Source: Ricinus communis (Eukaryota > Streptophyta > Magnoliopsida > Malpighiales > Euphorbiaceae). Taken from it: DNA of 64,000 nucleotides. Positions 11,769-22,533 of the stretch are shown here, piece by piece. The notes beneath the pieces are model-generated. The model saw nothing but the letters and a program-made list of their open reading frames with translations. It made no database searches and was not told the DNA's origin. The translations under genes and the position numbers were made by a program. Position 1 is the stretch's first letter; each line of letters begins with the position of its first letter. The stretch covers positions 19,146,429 through 19,210,428 of the forward strand of contig NC_063264.1 in the NCBI RefSeq assembly GCF_019578655.1. Direction: 5' to 3'.

Positions 11769-12299
11769 ATCACGGCCACTAGACATCCACATGGTATTGA
11801 ATATAGGCTCGTGAGCACAATAGTCAGGGAAGCTAGAGAGGCGTGAAAAGGAGCCCAACATCCATCGACCGGGATTCCGGATGTTAGGATTCCTAACCCG
11901 GCCTAGAGTGTTTATGACTTCATCCTGGAGCCTCATCCTCTCATTCGGTAGAGCCATCGAGCGTCCAGATCAGTGCTTTGGTCGACCGCTCAGATCGAGT
12001 CTGCGATCTACAGCAGCAGCAGTACACTGAGTTTGTGCGGTTTCAAGAAGAAACGAAGGCACAGTTGGGCGGTTTGAGTACACTTCAACAATTCCCCGAG
12101 TGGTTTAGAAAGACAGGCCACCCAGAATGACTTCATAGTAGTGCGATTCAAAAGATGCAAGAGGTCGGAGCACAAAATCAACGGCTCATTGATGATATGG
12201 AGTTCGATTTGGCGACATGCTTCATGACCCCGATCCACCACCGCAACCTCCCTCAAAGTAAATTTCCCTGTCCCCCAACTTCCAGCAGATCCAACCAGT

Positions 12300-13973
12300 G
12301 AGGATACACCGTCAGCAGACTCCTAGCGGAAAGAAAAAATTTGTGATATTTTCCTCCATCCTTTTTCTTTATTTTATTTTATTTTATTTTTTTATTTTTT
12401 TTTTATTATTTTTTTTTCTTTCAATTTGTTATCTCCTTTTACTTTCTTGCTTGTAGCTTGTTTACTTTTATGTTATTTCCTTGCACTTGTTTGTTTATGT
12501 TAAGTAGAACATTATAGTTTTTTTAATTGAAAAAAAAAAAAAATTCAGCATGATCTTCCATTACCATAATGTGTGAATCATATGCTTCCTCAGTCTAAAT
12601 CTCTCTAACACTGTGGACAGTGTTATACTAAAATGTGGGGTAGGGACCTACCGATGTTGTGCCTATCTTGAGTTTTGTTTTAATTAAGTAGTTGATGACT
12701 TTTTTCTCCTTTGAATGGATTCCCTTATAGCTTTTATCGAACCTTGTTCGGAAGAAGGCAATGAATAAATCTCTCAACTACAATCCAGCCAGGTAAAACT
12801 GGTATTTTTCCTTAATTCTTCCATATTACTTTATCGTAGATATAGAACACTGTTAATATTGCTGCTTATTATTGTGATTGACTATTTAAACTTTGGGTTG
12901 AGAATTCATGCAATTTTAAATCACTCAAATGGTGAGATTTTGAGCCAATTGGTGCATCACTATTATGCTCCCTTTTCCTTCATTAGTGAGCATTTTACAG
13001 AATCTCTGTTTCTAGAACTTGCTTTACGATATCTGTTGAAATTACATGAATTGTCAATAATCGTGAGATGATTTGGGCACTTAGGACCCTATTTTTCCCT
13101 TAGTGAACCAATTTTGAGCCTTAGCCATTCCTTTCTTGATAATAATAACAGTGACACTCATCTTATCACTTCTATTCATTTGACCATTCTTTCTACCATT
13201 GTTGCTGGAAATTATATAAGTTATGCTGCATTTTACTTTGGATCAATCTGCATTCATATATTTCACTAAGTTGCTAGATTTTTCATAGATGCTTCCTTCA
13301 ATTATTATATGTGTCAATAACCAACAACTCCTACATAAGCTGTTGTAATATATATACATAGTATATATATTTATATATAAAAAAAAAAAAAAGTAGAAAG
13401 TATTAATTTAGTTCATTTCGAGCATCATCTTATTTTTAGAGCAACTTAGTGTTCATTTTGGTACAAAGACTTGATCCTTCATTACTTTCTTGCATTACTT
13501 GCTTAACTTCCAAAGAACTTGTAGCCTACTTTCCATATTTATACGTACCTTACCTTAACCCCATTACAACTGGCTCAAGACCCTTTGATCATGATTATTG
13601 ATTATTTCGTAGTAGTGGAGATTGAATCCATAAGCAAGCCTATGGTAAGCACTTTTCCGTATTTTTGCGTTGAGAGCTTGGCGATCTTCTTTCACCTATA
13701 TACACTTGTGTGTTTTGAGTGATATCTTGTGAGGCATGATTCTCAATTTCTTAATTTAGATGGTTTATCATTTTAACTTTAGCAACTTTATTAAGTTTGC
13801 TCTTTCTCTTAAGGATTTAGTGATTTGGGGATTTTGGGAAAAATCATTACGGAGTTTTGAAATTTATTTTGAGCTAACCTCCTGCAATGCAGTTGATTGA
13901 GTTATTTGATATCTTTTGAGAAGTGAGTTGTAAATTGCTTGAGGACAAGCAAAAGTTTAAGTATGGGGTAATT
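12300..13973 (+). other. Non-coding 3' region of element A
   Basis: The stretch after the env-position ORF has no supported gene. It starts with a T-rich tract (12350-12430), then sequence with CTGTGGACAGTG and AAATGTGGGGTAGG near 12610-12650, a pattern seen after the last ORF of Athila elements, and a TA/A-rich low-complexity patch at 13345-13395. It ends in CTTGAGGACAAGC and a short purine-rich tract AAGTATGGGG before the 3' LTR, which probably acts as the plus-strand primer. Confidence 0.6.
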
Positions 13974-15383
13974 TGATAGGCATCATACTACACATGTTTT
14001 CATGCCCGATTGTTCACATTTTTATGCATGATTATCCCGTTTTATGCTAGAATCACTGTCTTTTGTTTCCCTTTTCATTTCGAGTCATTTCGAAGGACAC
14101 CATCAAAGAATCGAGGGAAATACGTGTGATTACGGAGCAAAATCCATCAAATTGGGCGAGAACAAGCACCCCGAGGGTTGAGCACGGCCCCGGACTCTGC
14201 TGAATTATCAAGAGGCTATCCCCAATTGTGCCATTTCAAAGACGCCTTCCAGTAGCTACCACGGCCTCCAAAGACGGCCTGTGGTGGATCAGCACGCTTG
14301 GCACTGTGGTGGCTCGACAACAGACTCCACAGATTGACACTGGACTCGTCTTGAATCAACTATATAGGCGATTTTGAATTCTAATTGAAGAAGACGATTT
14401 TTGGACTCAATTCTAAGACACACACTTAATCAAATATTTCCTATACCTCAATTGTAGACCTGGAGAGATCAATTTTCATCAATTGAAGGGGGGATTCCAC
14501 TTATTCCAACATCAAATTGAAGATCAAGACAAACTTTGGGAGCATTCAAGAGGCAACTAGGGTTTGAGATTTTGAATTTGCAAATTTAGGGTTTCTCATT
14601 CAGCTTGAAAGAGAAGGGTGTACATACCTTTAATTTGTTTTTCCTTATTTTGTTCTTTAATTGCTTTGACTATGAACATGAGCAGCTAGATCTTTTGAAT
14701 CCATTAGGGTTCACCTTTGTTGATGGATTATGCTTAATTGTTAGTTTTTTATAATTGTCATTCTTGCAATCTTCTTGCTATTCAAAGAATAAAAGTTTGA
14801 TGCGGTTAATTTGAGACGTTGGATTAATTGTTTATTAGGTTGTTTCTTGACATTGAGAAATGCTTGTTACAACCGGATTTTGAATAGTAAGGACCGGTAG
14901 TTAACACTTAGAGATGAGGTTGATTTACTCACGGATTAGGAACTAACAACTCTTAATAGTCTTAAATCATACTTAATGCTAATTTGTAGTAATCTGATAG
15001 GAAGAGATTCCATTAGGTTAGTGCAGGTTTAGGAATCCGGTAAGCTCGAGAGAGGAACCGGGATTCAATTCAGGATTTAGGCACGGGAAAGCAAGATCGA
15101 CAATCCATAAAATTCATCTTTAGAATTCCATCACTTAGGTTCCCTTTTGGATTTATTTCTCTCTTTACAATTGTCTTTTAATTGTCCATTGTTGTCCTTC
15201 ATTTACTTAATTGCACTCATAACCATTAGCTGGTATGTTAGAACTTTCACACCCTATTTCAGACTAGATAACATAGCAAGCAGTAGTAACTCTAGGTTCA
15301 CCCGATCTCCAGGGATACGACCTTGATACTCACTAGTGCTAGGCTGCATCGGTAGGTTCACTGCCTTAGGTGTAGGTTGCATA
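13974..15383 (+). repeat. Element A 3' LTR, last bases missing
   Basis: This aligns with the 5' LTR from TGATAGGC to GGTGTAGGTTGCATAAAGA. The terminal ACCCATCA of the 5' LTR is absent, and the sequence passes directly into a copy of the element B LTR. The seven bases ATAAAGA at the junction are common to both sequences. The TATA box and the GC-rich block are present, the latter with several indels relative to the 5' LTR. Confidence 0.88.
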
Positions 15384-15763
15384 AAGACTAATTATCAACA
15401 TAAAACAATAAAAGTAAATCTAAACACTCTAAATTCTATGTTTGAGAGGATAATGGTCATAAAGTAAAGTAACTAAACAATAAATAAATATGCAATGCAA
15501 TGCAAATGCAAATGCTTATGATCTAAAACTATATTGCTAAAAATAGTATTTAGTCTAGCCATTTACTTAGTAATCTCCTTGTTTTACTTTAAGCCTAGAT
15601 CTAATGAATGAGATGCTGATGTGCCTTTTTCCTAAAACACTCAAGCTAATGATGCAACTTAGGTTTCTTATACCAACATAGATTAAAGTAAAGATGATGT
15701 TTCTAATACTTTTAAACCTAAAGATTTTCATAACAATTACTATTGCTAAATTAATATGATGGT
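15379..15763 (-). repeat. Second copy of the element B LTR segment flanking A
   Basis: This repeats 2333-2717 almost exactly; I count about three substitutions by eye. It then continues without a break into the right part of B's LTR. Normal insertion of A would leave only a 5-base duplication. The extra 380 bases point to a rearrangement at the 3' boundary of A, or to an assembly join. Confidence 0.8.
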
Positions 15764-16572
15764 TAACTAACAATAATAACTGAAACTAATAAAGATATGA
15801 AGGTAAAGAAATCATTCATTAAATAAATAAATAACAAGGTTCCTACAAAAGTAGAAAGACTAAACTAAATACTTATGAAAATAGCCTACCATATTTAACA
15901 CAATTATCATGGTATTAAATAGAAAGACAAAAAATAAGAAAGTAAAAAGCTCCCTCAAGATCTAAAATTTCTTCAAGTAGGAAGAAGATTGGTCATCAGT
16001 CTCCGCTTCTTGAAAAGCTCCTTAGATCCTAAAAGAACAATGAAAACTAAAACTAAAGTGTTTATGAAGAACTCTAGAGAATTATAGAGAGAATAATGGT
16101 GGCAGGTGTAGAGAGCAGGTAGGAGAAAACTCCCCTCTTTCTTTCTTCTTCCTCTTTAGGGTTTTGCAGAGATTTATATAGAGGAGAGTCCTCCTATAAA
16201 TAAATCTCTCTAGAGATGAGTATATTAATATAAGTCTATCTAATAGATAAAACTTTAAGTATCTTAATCTCCACCAAATACTATCTCATAAATAACTCTT
16301 AATATAAATCCTAATAATTATACAAAATGACTAAAATATCCCTTGGGCCTTATAATTAGCAGTCCATGCGTCTTAATCTTGGGCCTTGACATGAATATGT
16401 CTCATTAAGCTTCTTTTAGGTCTATATTTTCCTATTTTTGCTAATATTTCTAAAAATAGACAATTAAACTTAAGTGGGGTAAAAGTAAATATTTTCACCA
16501 TTTTATATATAGAAATATATCATTAAAGCTTTAAAATACCCTTAAATATCTATACATAATTTGGACCGATCA
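15764..16572 (-). repeat. Element B 5' LTR, right (U3) part
   Basis: This continues B's LTR beyond the point where A inserted. I place the LTR start, on the minus strand, at TGATCGGTCC near 16572, giving TGAT...ATCA ends, but this boundary is tentative. The minus-strand word CTATATAAAT at about 16173-16182 is a likely TATA box, followed by AAACCCTAAAG-type leader sequence. No coding sequence is seen. Confidence 0.65.
16173..16182 (-). promoter_or_regulatory. Putative TATA box of element B LTR
   Basis: On the minus strand CTCTATATAAATCTC lies in the middle of the LTR, with an AT-rich U3 upstream and a pyrimidine-rich leader downstream. Assigned by position only. Confidence 0.45.
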
Positions 16573-17385
16573 AGACCATAAGATTTTGGATAACTTAGTG
16601 CTCCAACTTGCAATTGATGCCACTATATCCTTGCAATTTTCTTTGACAAATTAGTGATTAACAGAAGTGATAAAAGTCAATTATACATTAGAGATGATAA
16701 ATTTTTTTATGTTCTTATAGAGGAATTAGCTATCGTCAATTTTTATTATTATGAAAGATGTATTAGAGATTTCGGTGTAATGAACAATAACTTACATATT
16801 TCAAATAGCTATTACAAACATTGCATTTTCAGAGTGGTAAAAAGGGTTCCTGACATGTTAACCCATTTACATGAGTTCGACAAGCTTAAGTAGGACCATT
16901 ATCTACAATATATAAATTTAGATAGAGTTTAAGTGTTTAATTCGAATTACAAATTTTTTAAAATCTGAATTCGTTATTATATATATATAAAATTAAATAC
17001 AAGTTCATCCAAATTGAAGTATATACTTTTCAAATTCATCTTCTTAAAATCGAGTATTAAATATTTGAAAATACTCAATCTTTTTCATTTCTTTTTGTTT
17101 TAATAATAAAAAATTGACATTCCTGTAGAGCCAATCTTGCCGTGCATATTTTCATTTCATTTTCTCTTTTTCCTTATTGGACAAGGAGTTGGAGAGACAA
17201 TAACTTGTACCTCAGTTGCCCATTTAGACACATATATGTAAATTGTAATTAATAGGAGGAAAATTCCTAATCCAATGGTCTCTTGCCCTTCACCTTCCTT
17301 TACTATTCCAAGGTTTAGTCTTGTCTTCGGATTATAAAGATCCCAAATGGCTAAATGAAACTCATTCACGATTCCATTTTACATT
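16573..17385. other. AT-rich spacer before the first F-box pseudogene
   Basis: There is no firmly supported gene. A 79-codon plus-strand frame at 16654-16893 has a C-terminal piece (FRVVKRVPDMLTHL) faintly like the end of the RNase H-like domain of plant non-LTR elements, but the match is too short to call. The rest is AT-rich. The last 200 bases should include the promoter of the F-box gene, but I see no decisive TATA box. Confidence 0.35.
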
Positions 17386-18950
17386 ATGAGTTCTGCATCA
17401 AAACGACAAAGAGCAAATCACGATAGGATCAGTGGGTTGCCAGAGCCAGTTCTGTGTCATATTTTGTCATTTCTTGATACCGTTGATGCAGTTAAAAACA
17501 GCATTTTGTCCAGGATATGGAGACACACCTGGACCTCAGTTGGTGATCTCGAATTTCATGATTCGTTGTGTCCTAACAGAAGGTCTAAAAGAGCTAAACT
17601 AGCACATATGAAATCCTTTGTGGATTTTATGAACAGGGTTCTGATGCTCCATAAACACCCCTACATCGAGAGGTTGAGTCCTACACTGAATAATGCATAT
17701 TCTACTTCTGACATAAACTCATGGATATCGGCTGCAGTAACACATAATGTTGAGGAGCTTACTCTTTCCATCCGAATTGAATGTACTCTTCAGCTTCCTA
17801 AAATTCTTTTTACTTGTGAATCTTTAAAGGTTATGAAGATTGATTCTAGAATTGAATCCTTAAAGTTTCTAAAGCTTTATTCTAGAATTGAGGTCAAGAT
17901 TCCAAAATTTGTATGTCTTCCGAGTCTCAAGGTCATACATCTTGAATCTCTCCATTATTCTAGTGTGAAGAGGCTATCATCTAGCTGCAAAGTTCTTGAA
18001 GGATTGATAATCAAGGGATATTCTGAGAATGTGCAGAACATACATGTCCAGTCAACTTCACCGAAAACCTTAATAATTGATTTCAGCTATAGTTTAAACA
18101 TAGAATTTGGACTTCTTGTTGATACCTGAAACTAGAATTTCTTCAGCTCATTGATTACAGTTCTCGACGCTTTGATATTGAGGTTAAAAATTTACGCTCA
18201 GTAGTTGAAGCAACTCTTGATCTTTGGTCGATATATGACATTGCCCCTGAAACATTTAGGGCTCAGATGGCTCAGATTCTGAGGCAAATCTGTAGTGTTA
18301 GAGATTTAACCTTATCTTTACATTTTTTAAATCTAAGACTGTCTACATTGTAATATGTTCATTGAAGTTTAAAAATTGAAAACAACTTTTTTTCTCCATT
18401 GTTAGGCTCTTTTTGATGGATCCAACCACATTGTGCCTTCTTTTTATAATTTGACTCGATTGGCGGTGACACTTTGTTTAAATTAATGGTGGAATTTGCT
18501 TGGTATACTCAGAATCTCAGCAAATCTAAAAGTCCTAATAATTGATAAGGTCAGTCGAGGTGAGAGGAATACAATATTTATATGTTTATGTTTCAGTTTA
18601 TCTGCTGTTATAAAAAGTTATGGTATTAAGCCCTTATTAAGGTTAGAGTAAATAATCTTTCTCTGCAGAGTTCTTGTCACCCAATTCCTTGTGAGGCTTT
18701 GGATGAGGAACAATCTGTGCCTCGGTGCTTGACATCATCTCTTGAGAGATTTGAATTCGCACGATTTAGTGGTGGTGCAGAAGATATGGGAATGCTGGAA
18801 TATATCCTGGGAAGTGCAAAGATACTGAAGACAACAGAATCTCAACTCAGTTTAAGTATTATGATAGGCAAGAATCTGAACAAGAGCTTCTGAAGAAGTT
18901 GTCAATGTTTCCAAATACATGTCAATTTATAATTGGACATGCGCGTTGAT
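17386..18950 (+). pseudogene. F-box/LRR/FBD protein gene, disrupted (copy 1)
   Basis: Plant F-box/FBD proteins are substrate receptors of SCF ubiquitin ligases. Exon 1 (17386 on) encodes MSSASKRQR, an F-box at residues 14-52 (LPEPVLCHILSFL, ending in IWRHTWTSV) and leucine-rich repeats (VEELTLSIRI, PSLKVIHLESLHY). Near 18127 one base appears lost: the frame hits TGA, but KLEFLQLIDYSSRRFDIEVK follows directly in the next frame. After an intron ending TTGTTAG near 18404, the exon with LFDGSNHIVPSFYNLTRL has an in-frame TAA at 18484. A last exon from 18669 carries the FBD domain (VPRCLTSSLERFEFARFSGG, YILGSAKILKT). The full exon order is kept, so it decayed in place. A functional truncated product cannot be excluded. 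Confidence 0.82.
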
Positions 18951-21447
18951 ACTGTGAGGAGTTTTTCGCTGCATGATCAGGAAATACATATGGAAACACT
19001 ATGTAATAGGTTGGTTTTGAGCAGTGCAGTCTGCATGTTCTGTTGTTTTGTTATTTCTGTTTCTCATAACAGCCAGATATGCATGGTTCTGATTTTATGT
19101 TTTGTTGATCCTGCTGCTGCTTGACTTTATTTTGGAAAGATGAGTGGATTGTGTCATTTTATCTTTGCTTGAAATCCATATAGTTTTCTTTAGCAGGGAA
19201 TACGTATTCCTCTCTTGTATATGAAACTTGAGTCAAAATGCTATAGATATATTTTGGGAAGGTGGGTGATGTCACTCTATCTGTGCTCTGAATCAATACA
19301 GTCTTCTTTACCAGGGGAACATGAACTACTGTCTTTATATATGAAACTGAGTCAAAATGCTACAGATATACTATTCCAAGCTTCAGATATGAGTTCTGAA
19401 AGTGATACCTGTTAATGTTCATGAGATTTTGCCTTGTACAATGAAGCTGAAAGTCTTTTTGGATGGAATAGAATTCCTGCAGCAGACGAACAATGACAAG
19501 CTACATATAATTTAGTTTAATGTTTAGTTTTTCTTTCTTTTCTCATGTAATGTTTATCTTTAGCTGTAATTTCAGTCCTAGTCAAATACAAATTATAAGT
19601 TTGTTTTCTATTCCTTGAGCCAAGTAATCTATCAAAGAAAAAGATAGTTAAAAGCCGTCAGGAGAAGTCATTTATTTATAATGATCACTATCTTTTGCAC
19701 ACATTTTCATATATATTTCAAGTCAGTATTGCAGGTGTATGTACTGCAATTTCAAAGTGAAAAAACTCTCAGCTCTCAGTTAGGACATTTTTCTCCATTT
19801 TTCCGTGATAAGTTCAAGGCATTTCTATCCATATGCAGCTATCATTTTTATATTCATTTGCTACAAGGTACAATTCTTTGTCTTCATGAATTCTTATGGT
19901 CATCCTGTCTTCTTGCAGAACAAGTGGTGGGGTATTGGAAACTATAAGTACAGGTTTCTTCTGAGAGACTTGGATTCTTTATCCGATAAGAAGGGCCATT
20001 TGCATGACAGTGAAGTACTCGATTATTGGAAGTTCTTTGTCTAATATCATTCTCTCAACAAACTAGCATTCCATGTTTCCATAGTGGTTATGCCTTTTCA
20101 ACTTCGATTTATGCTGCAATTAAACATAATTTGTGGAGCTTGAACTTAAATTGAAAACTGGCAGAATCCAAGTACCCAAAGAAAATAATAATAATAATAA
20201 TAAACTAATAAATTTAAATAAGTAATAAATAGGCCTTCCTTTTCCAAGGGATTAAAGATGCCATTACTGAATATCTGAGTATAAATTCTACCAAGTTTCC
20301 AAATTTGTAATATGTAGCAATGCATTTACCAAGTAAATTCAACTAAAAAGATTAGTTTTCAGAATTTGCAAACAAAAATCTTTGGCTTTTCAGTGCTGCC
20401 AAATCAACTTGCTTCTTTCTTACCAATTTAAGGTACAAGATACTATGCACAAGCAAAATTTTCTTTACTTCAATGAAAAGAAATTGCACTACAAGAGTGA
20501 TGTGAAAAATCAATTTCAATGGTGAGCACAACTGTTTTTGAACAAAAGACTCAGTTTTTAGAAAGAGTGTTATTAAACACAGAAAAGCTGCTGAATTTCA
20601 GCATAACTATTAACACTCTATACTGTTTTTTTGTTAAGGCACTCAATTTGACAAAAATAGAAATACAATGCACCTTTTATTAAGGAAAGTAAAGATTTCT
20701 AGACATGTAGATACATAAAAGTCCATGGAATGCGACAAGCCAAATGTTATTAAAGTCTTGGGGAATCAAAAACATTTTGTGAGCAAAATCAGAAATTACC
20801 ATAAAGAGAAATTTTAAGATATTGACCTCCCAACAGTTTCAACAAGAATACATCTTCTTCGTTATAAATGATCCGCTTGCCCGGAAATAACCTGGCTTAA
20901 TAGGGAAATCCCAATTCATTGGCCTTTCGATACGATGATCCTGTTATAACAAGGCTACGACTACAAGATAATCAGCCTGTCATGTGCAACAAATAGCAAT
21001 ACAAAATGGCAGCCAACTAACAAGTTACTAATCAATTTCCTTTTAAAAGTACAGAAACAACTCATCTACATAAGAGCATCATTAGCTATCATCATTCAAT
21101 TGATTGTATCATCAATGGAAGAACTTAGATCAACAGGCATGGATCAAGTCTCATGTCATCTGTGCATCCTATTAATGGAACCAAAAAGAAAGTCTCGTGT
21201 CATCTATGCCACAAACCACAAAGCAGCACAGCAGTGCTACTTGCAGAAGATAAAAGCTTTATTATAGCCCAAATAAATACTAGGCTGCAATGACAGAATG
21301 AATCTATGGCAGCCACTTCAAACAGATATACAGTAATTAAAACTTGAGAGAGGAAGTCTTTTAAAAGTTTAAGCACTTATTGACAGCAAGCACAAATTGC
21401 AACCACAAGACACCAGACAAATGAAAGACCCAAGACAATTTACTTGA
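18951..21447. other. Non-coding interval between F-box pseudogene 1 and polyubiquitin pseudogene
   Basis: I see no supported gene in these 2.5 kb. The first part may be the 3' untranslated region of the F-box gene. A tandem duplication lies at 19139-19376. A short AAT/ATA microsatellite is near 20188-20202. The part just left of 21448 would be the 3' flank of the polyubiquitin locus on the minus strand. Confidence 0.5.
19139..19376 (+). repeat. Imperfect tandem duplication, two units of about 119 bp
   Basis: Unit 1 (19139-19256) and unit 2 (19259-19376) share the same order of words: a GAGTGG/GTGGGTGATG start, TCTTTACC/TCTTTAGCAGGG, then ATATGAAACT and GAGTCAAAATGCTA followed by AGATATA. They differ by scattered substitutions and small indels. 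The duplication lies just downstream of the FBD exon and is probably non-coding. Confidence 0.65.
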
Positions 21448-22338
21448 TCAACAAAACTGCTTAAAACTAGCACGAAGGTGGAGGACAAGGTGCAGAGTTG
21501 ATTCTTTCTGGATATTGTAGTCTGCCAGGGCGCGCCCCTGCTCCAACTGCTTCCCAGCGAAGATCAGTCTCTGTTGGTCTGGGGCCTTGTCCTGGATTTT
21601 AGCCTCAACGTTATCAATTGTGTCGGAGCTCTCAACCTCCAAAGTGATGGTTTTCCCAGTCAGGGTTTTGACAAATATCTGCATTCCTCCAAGCAGACGT
21701 AGCACCAAGTGCAAGGTAGACTCTTTCTAAATGTTGTAATCAGCAAGAGTCCTTCCATCTTCAAGCTGCTTACCACCGAAAATCAACCTTTGCTGGTCTG
21801 GTGGGATCCCTTCCTCACCTTGGAATTTTTCCTTGACATCTATGGTGTGTCAGAGCTCTCAACCTCCAAAGTGATGGCCTTTCCAGTGAGTGCCTTAACA
21901 AAAATTCGCATGCCGCCACGGCGCCGAAGCACCAAGTGGAGGGTGGATTCCTTCTGAATATTATAGTCGGCAAGTGTGCTACCATCCTCAAGCTGCTTAC
22001 CAGCAAAGATAAGCCTTGTTGATCTGGTGGGATCCCTTTCTTGTCTTGGATTTTGGCCTCGACATTGTCAAGTGTCAGAACTCTCCACCTCCAAGGTGAT
22101 AGTCTTGACAAAGATCTGCATACCACCCCTCAATCGCAGCACCAAGTACAGAGTGAATTCCTTTTGGATGTTACAATCAGCTAGGGTGCGTCCATCCTCG
22201 AGCTGCTTGCCAGCAAAGATTGAGTCTTTGCTGGTCTGGGGGATACCCTCGTCTTGAATCTTGGCTTTGACATTGTCAATAGTGTCTGAGCTTTCCACCT
22301 CAAATCTTGCCGCTAAGGGTTTTCACGAAAATTTGCAT
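21448..22338 (-). pseudogene. Polyubiquitin pseudogene, four head-to-tail units with 5'-UTR intron
   Basis: Polyubiquitin genes encode head-to-tail 76-residue ubiquitin units that are cut apart to supply ubiquitin. Four units begin at minus-strand ATGs at 22338, 22121, 21911 and 21684. They are 217, 210 and 227 bases long (normal 228), and the last runs on to a stop at 21448. Unit 1 has a deletion leading to a stop after [12 protein letters not shown]. Unit 2 lacks four residues after MQIFVKT. Unit 3 is one base short. Unit 4 lacks part of the KEGIP segment and ends [11 protein letters not shown] instead of LRGG plus a one-residue tail. A minus-strand ...TTTGATCAG lies right before the first ATG, and a donor-like AAG|GTACTG is near 22533. 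This matches the conserved 5'-UTR intron of plant polyubiquitin genes, so it is not a processed copy. Confidence 0.9.
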
Positions 22339-22533
22339 CTGATCAAACAAAAAACATAAGTACATTAAATTAGAAGATTACGTATATTTGTTAATTGACA
22401 TAACCCAAATTTCATCACAGAATAAACAGTTTCATCAAGAGTAATATAAGGATCCATAGCACAAGTTTCAGACAGTATCATAATCCATAGCAAAAATAAT
22501 TAATAATAATAAGCCACCACAATTCGACAGTAC
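22339..22533 (-). other. Probable 5'-UTR intron of the polyubiquitin pseudogene
   Basis: On the minus strand the stretch starts GTACTGTCG after AAG and ends TTGTTTGATCAG directly before the initiating ATG. An intron abutting the start codon is the normal arrangement in plant polyubiquitin genes and often boosts expression. The donor choice is a guess; the acceptor is firmer. Confidence 0.55.

Larger units (their letters stand above)
2718..15383 (+). mobile_element. Element A: Athila-type Ty3 retrotransposon with env-position ORF
   Basis: A near full-length 12.7-kb element with two related LTRs of about 1.4 kb, a tRNA-Asp primer site, gag, protease, reverse transcriptase, RNase H and integrase in Ty3 order. 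After pol comes a long 3' region with an ORF of the ATHILA ORF-1 type. Gag-pol is broken by several frameshifts and stops. The 5' LTR starts TGATAAGC and the 3' LTR starts TGATAGGC. The 3' LTR lacks its last bases. It sits inside the 5' LTR of element B and is therefore younger than B. Confidence 0.92.

Noticed and set aside
12859..13071. 70-codon plus-strand frame in the 3' region of A
   Set aside because: No similarity recognised, AT-rich composition, within the known non-coding region of Athila elements.
16654..16893. Possible RNase H-like fragment of a non-LTR element
   Set aside because: Only a short C-terminal resemblance; not enough to support a feature of its own.
17386..22533. Functional F-box plus polyubiquitin cluster acting together in protein degradation
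   Set aside because: Both loci are disrupted and their proximity is most likely coincidental.
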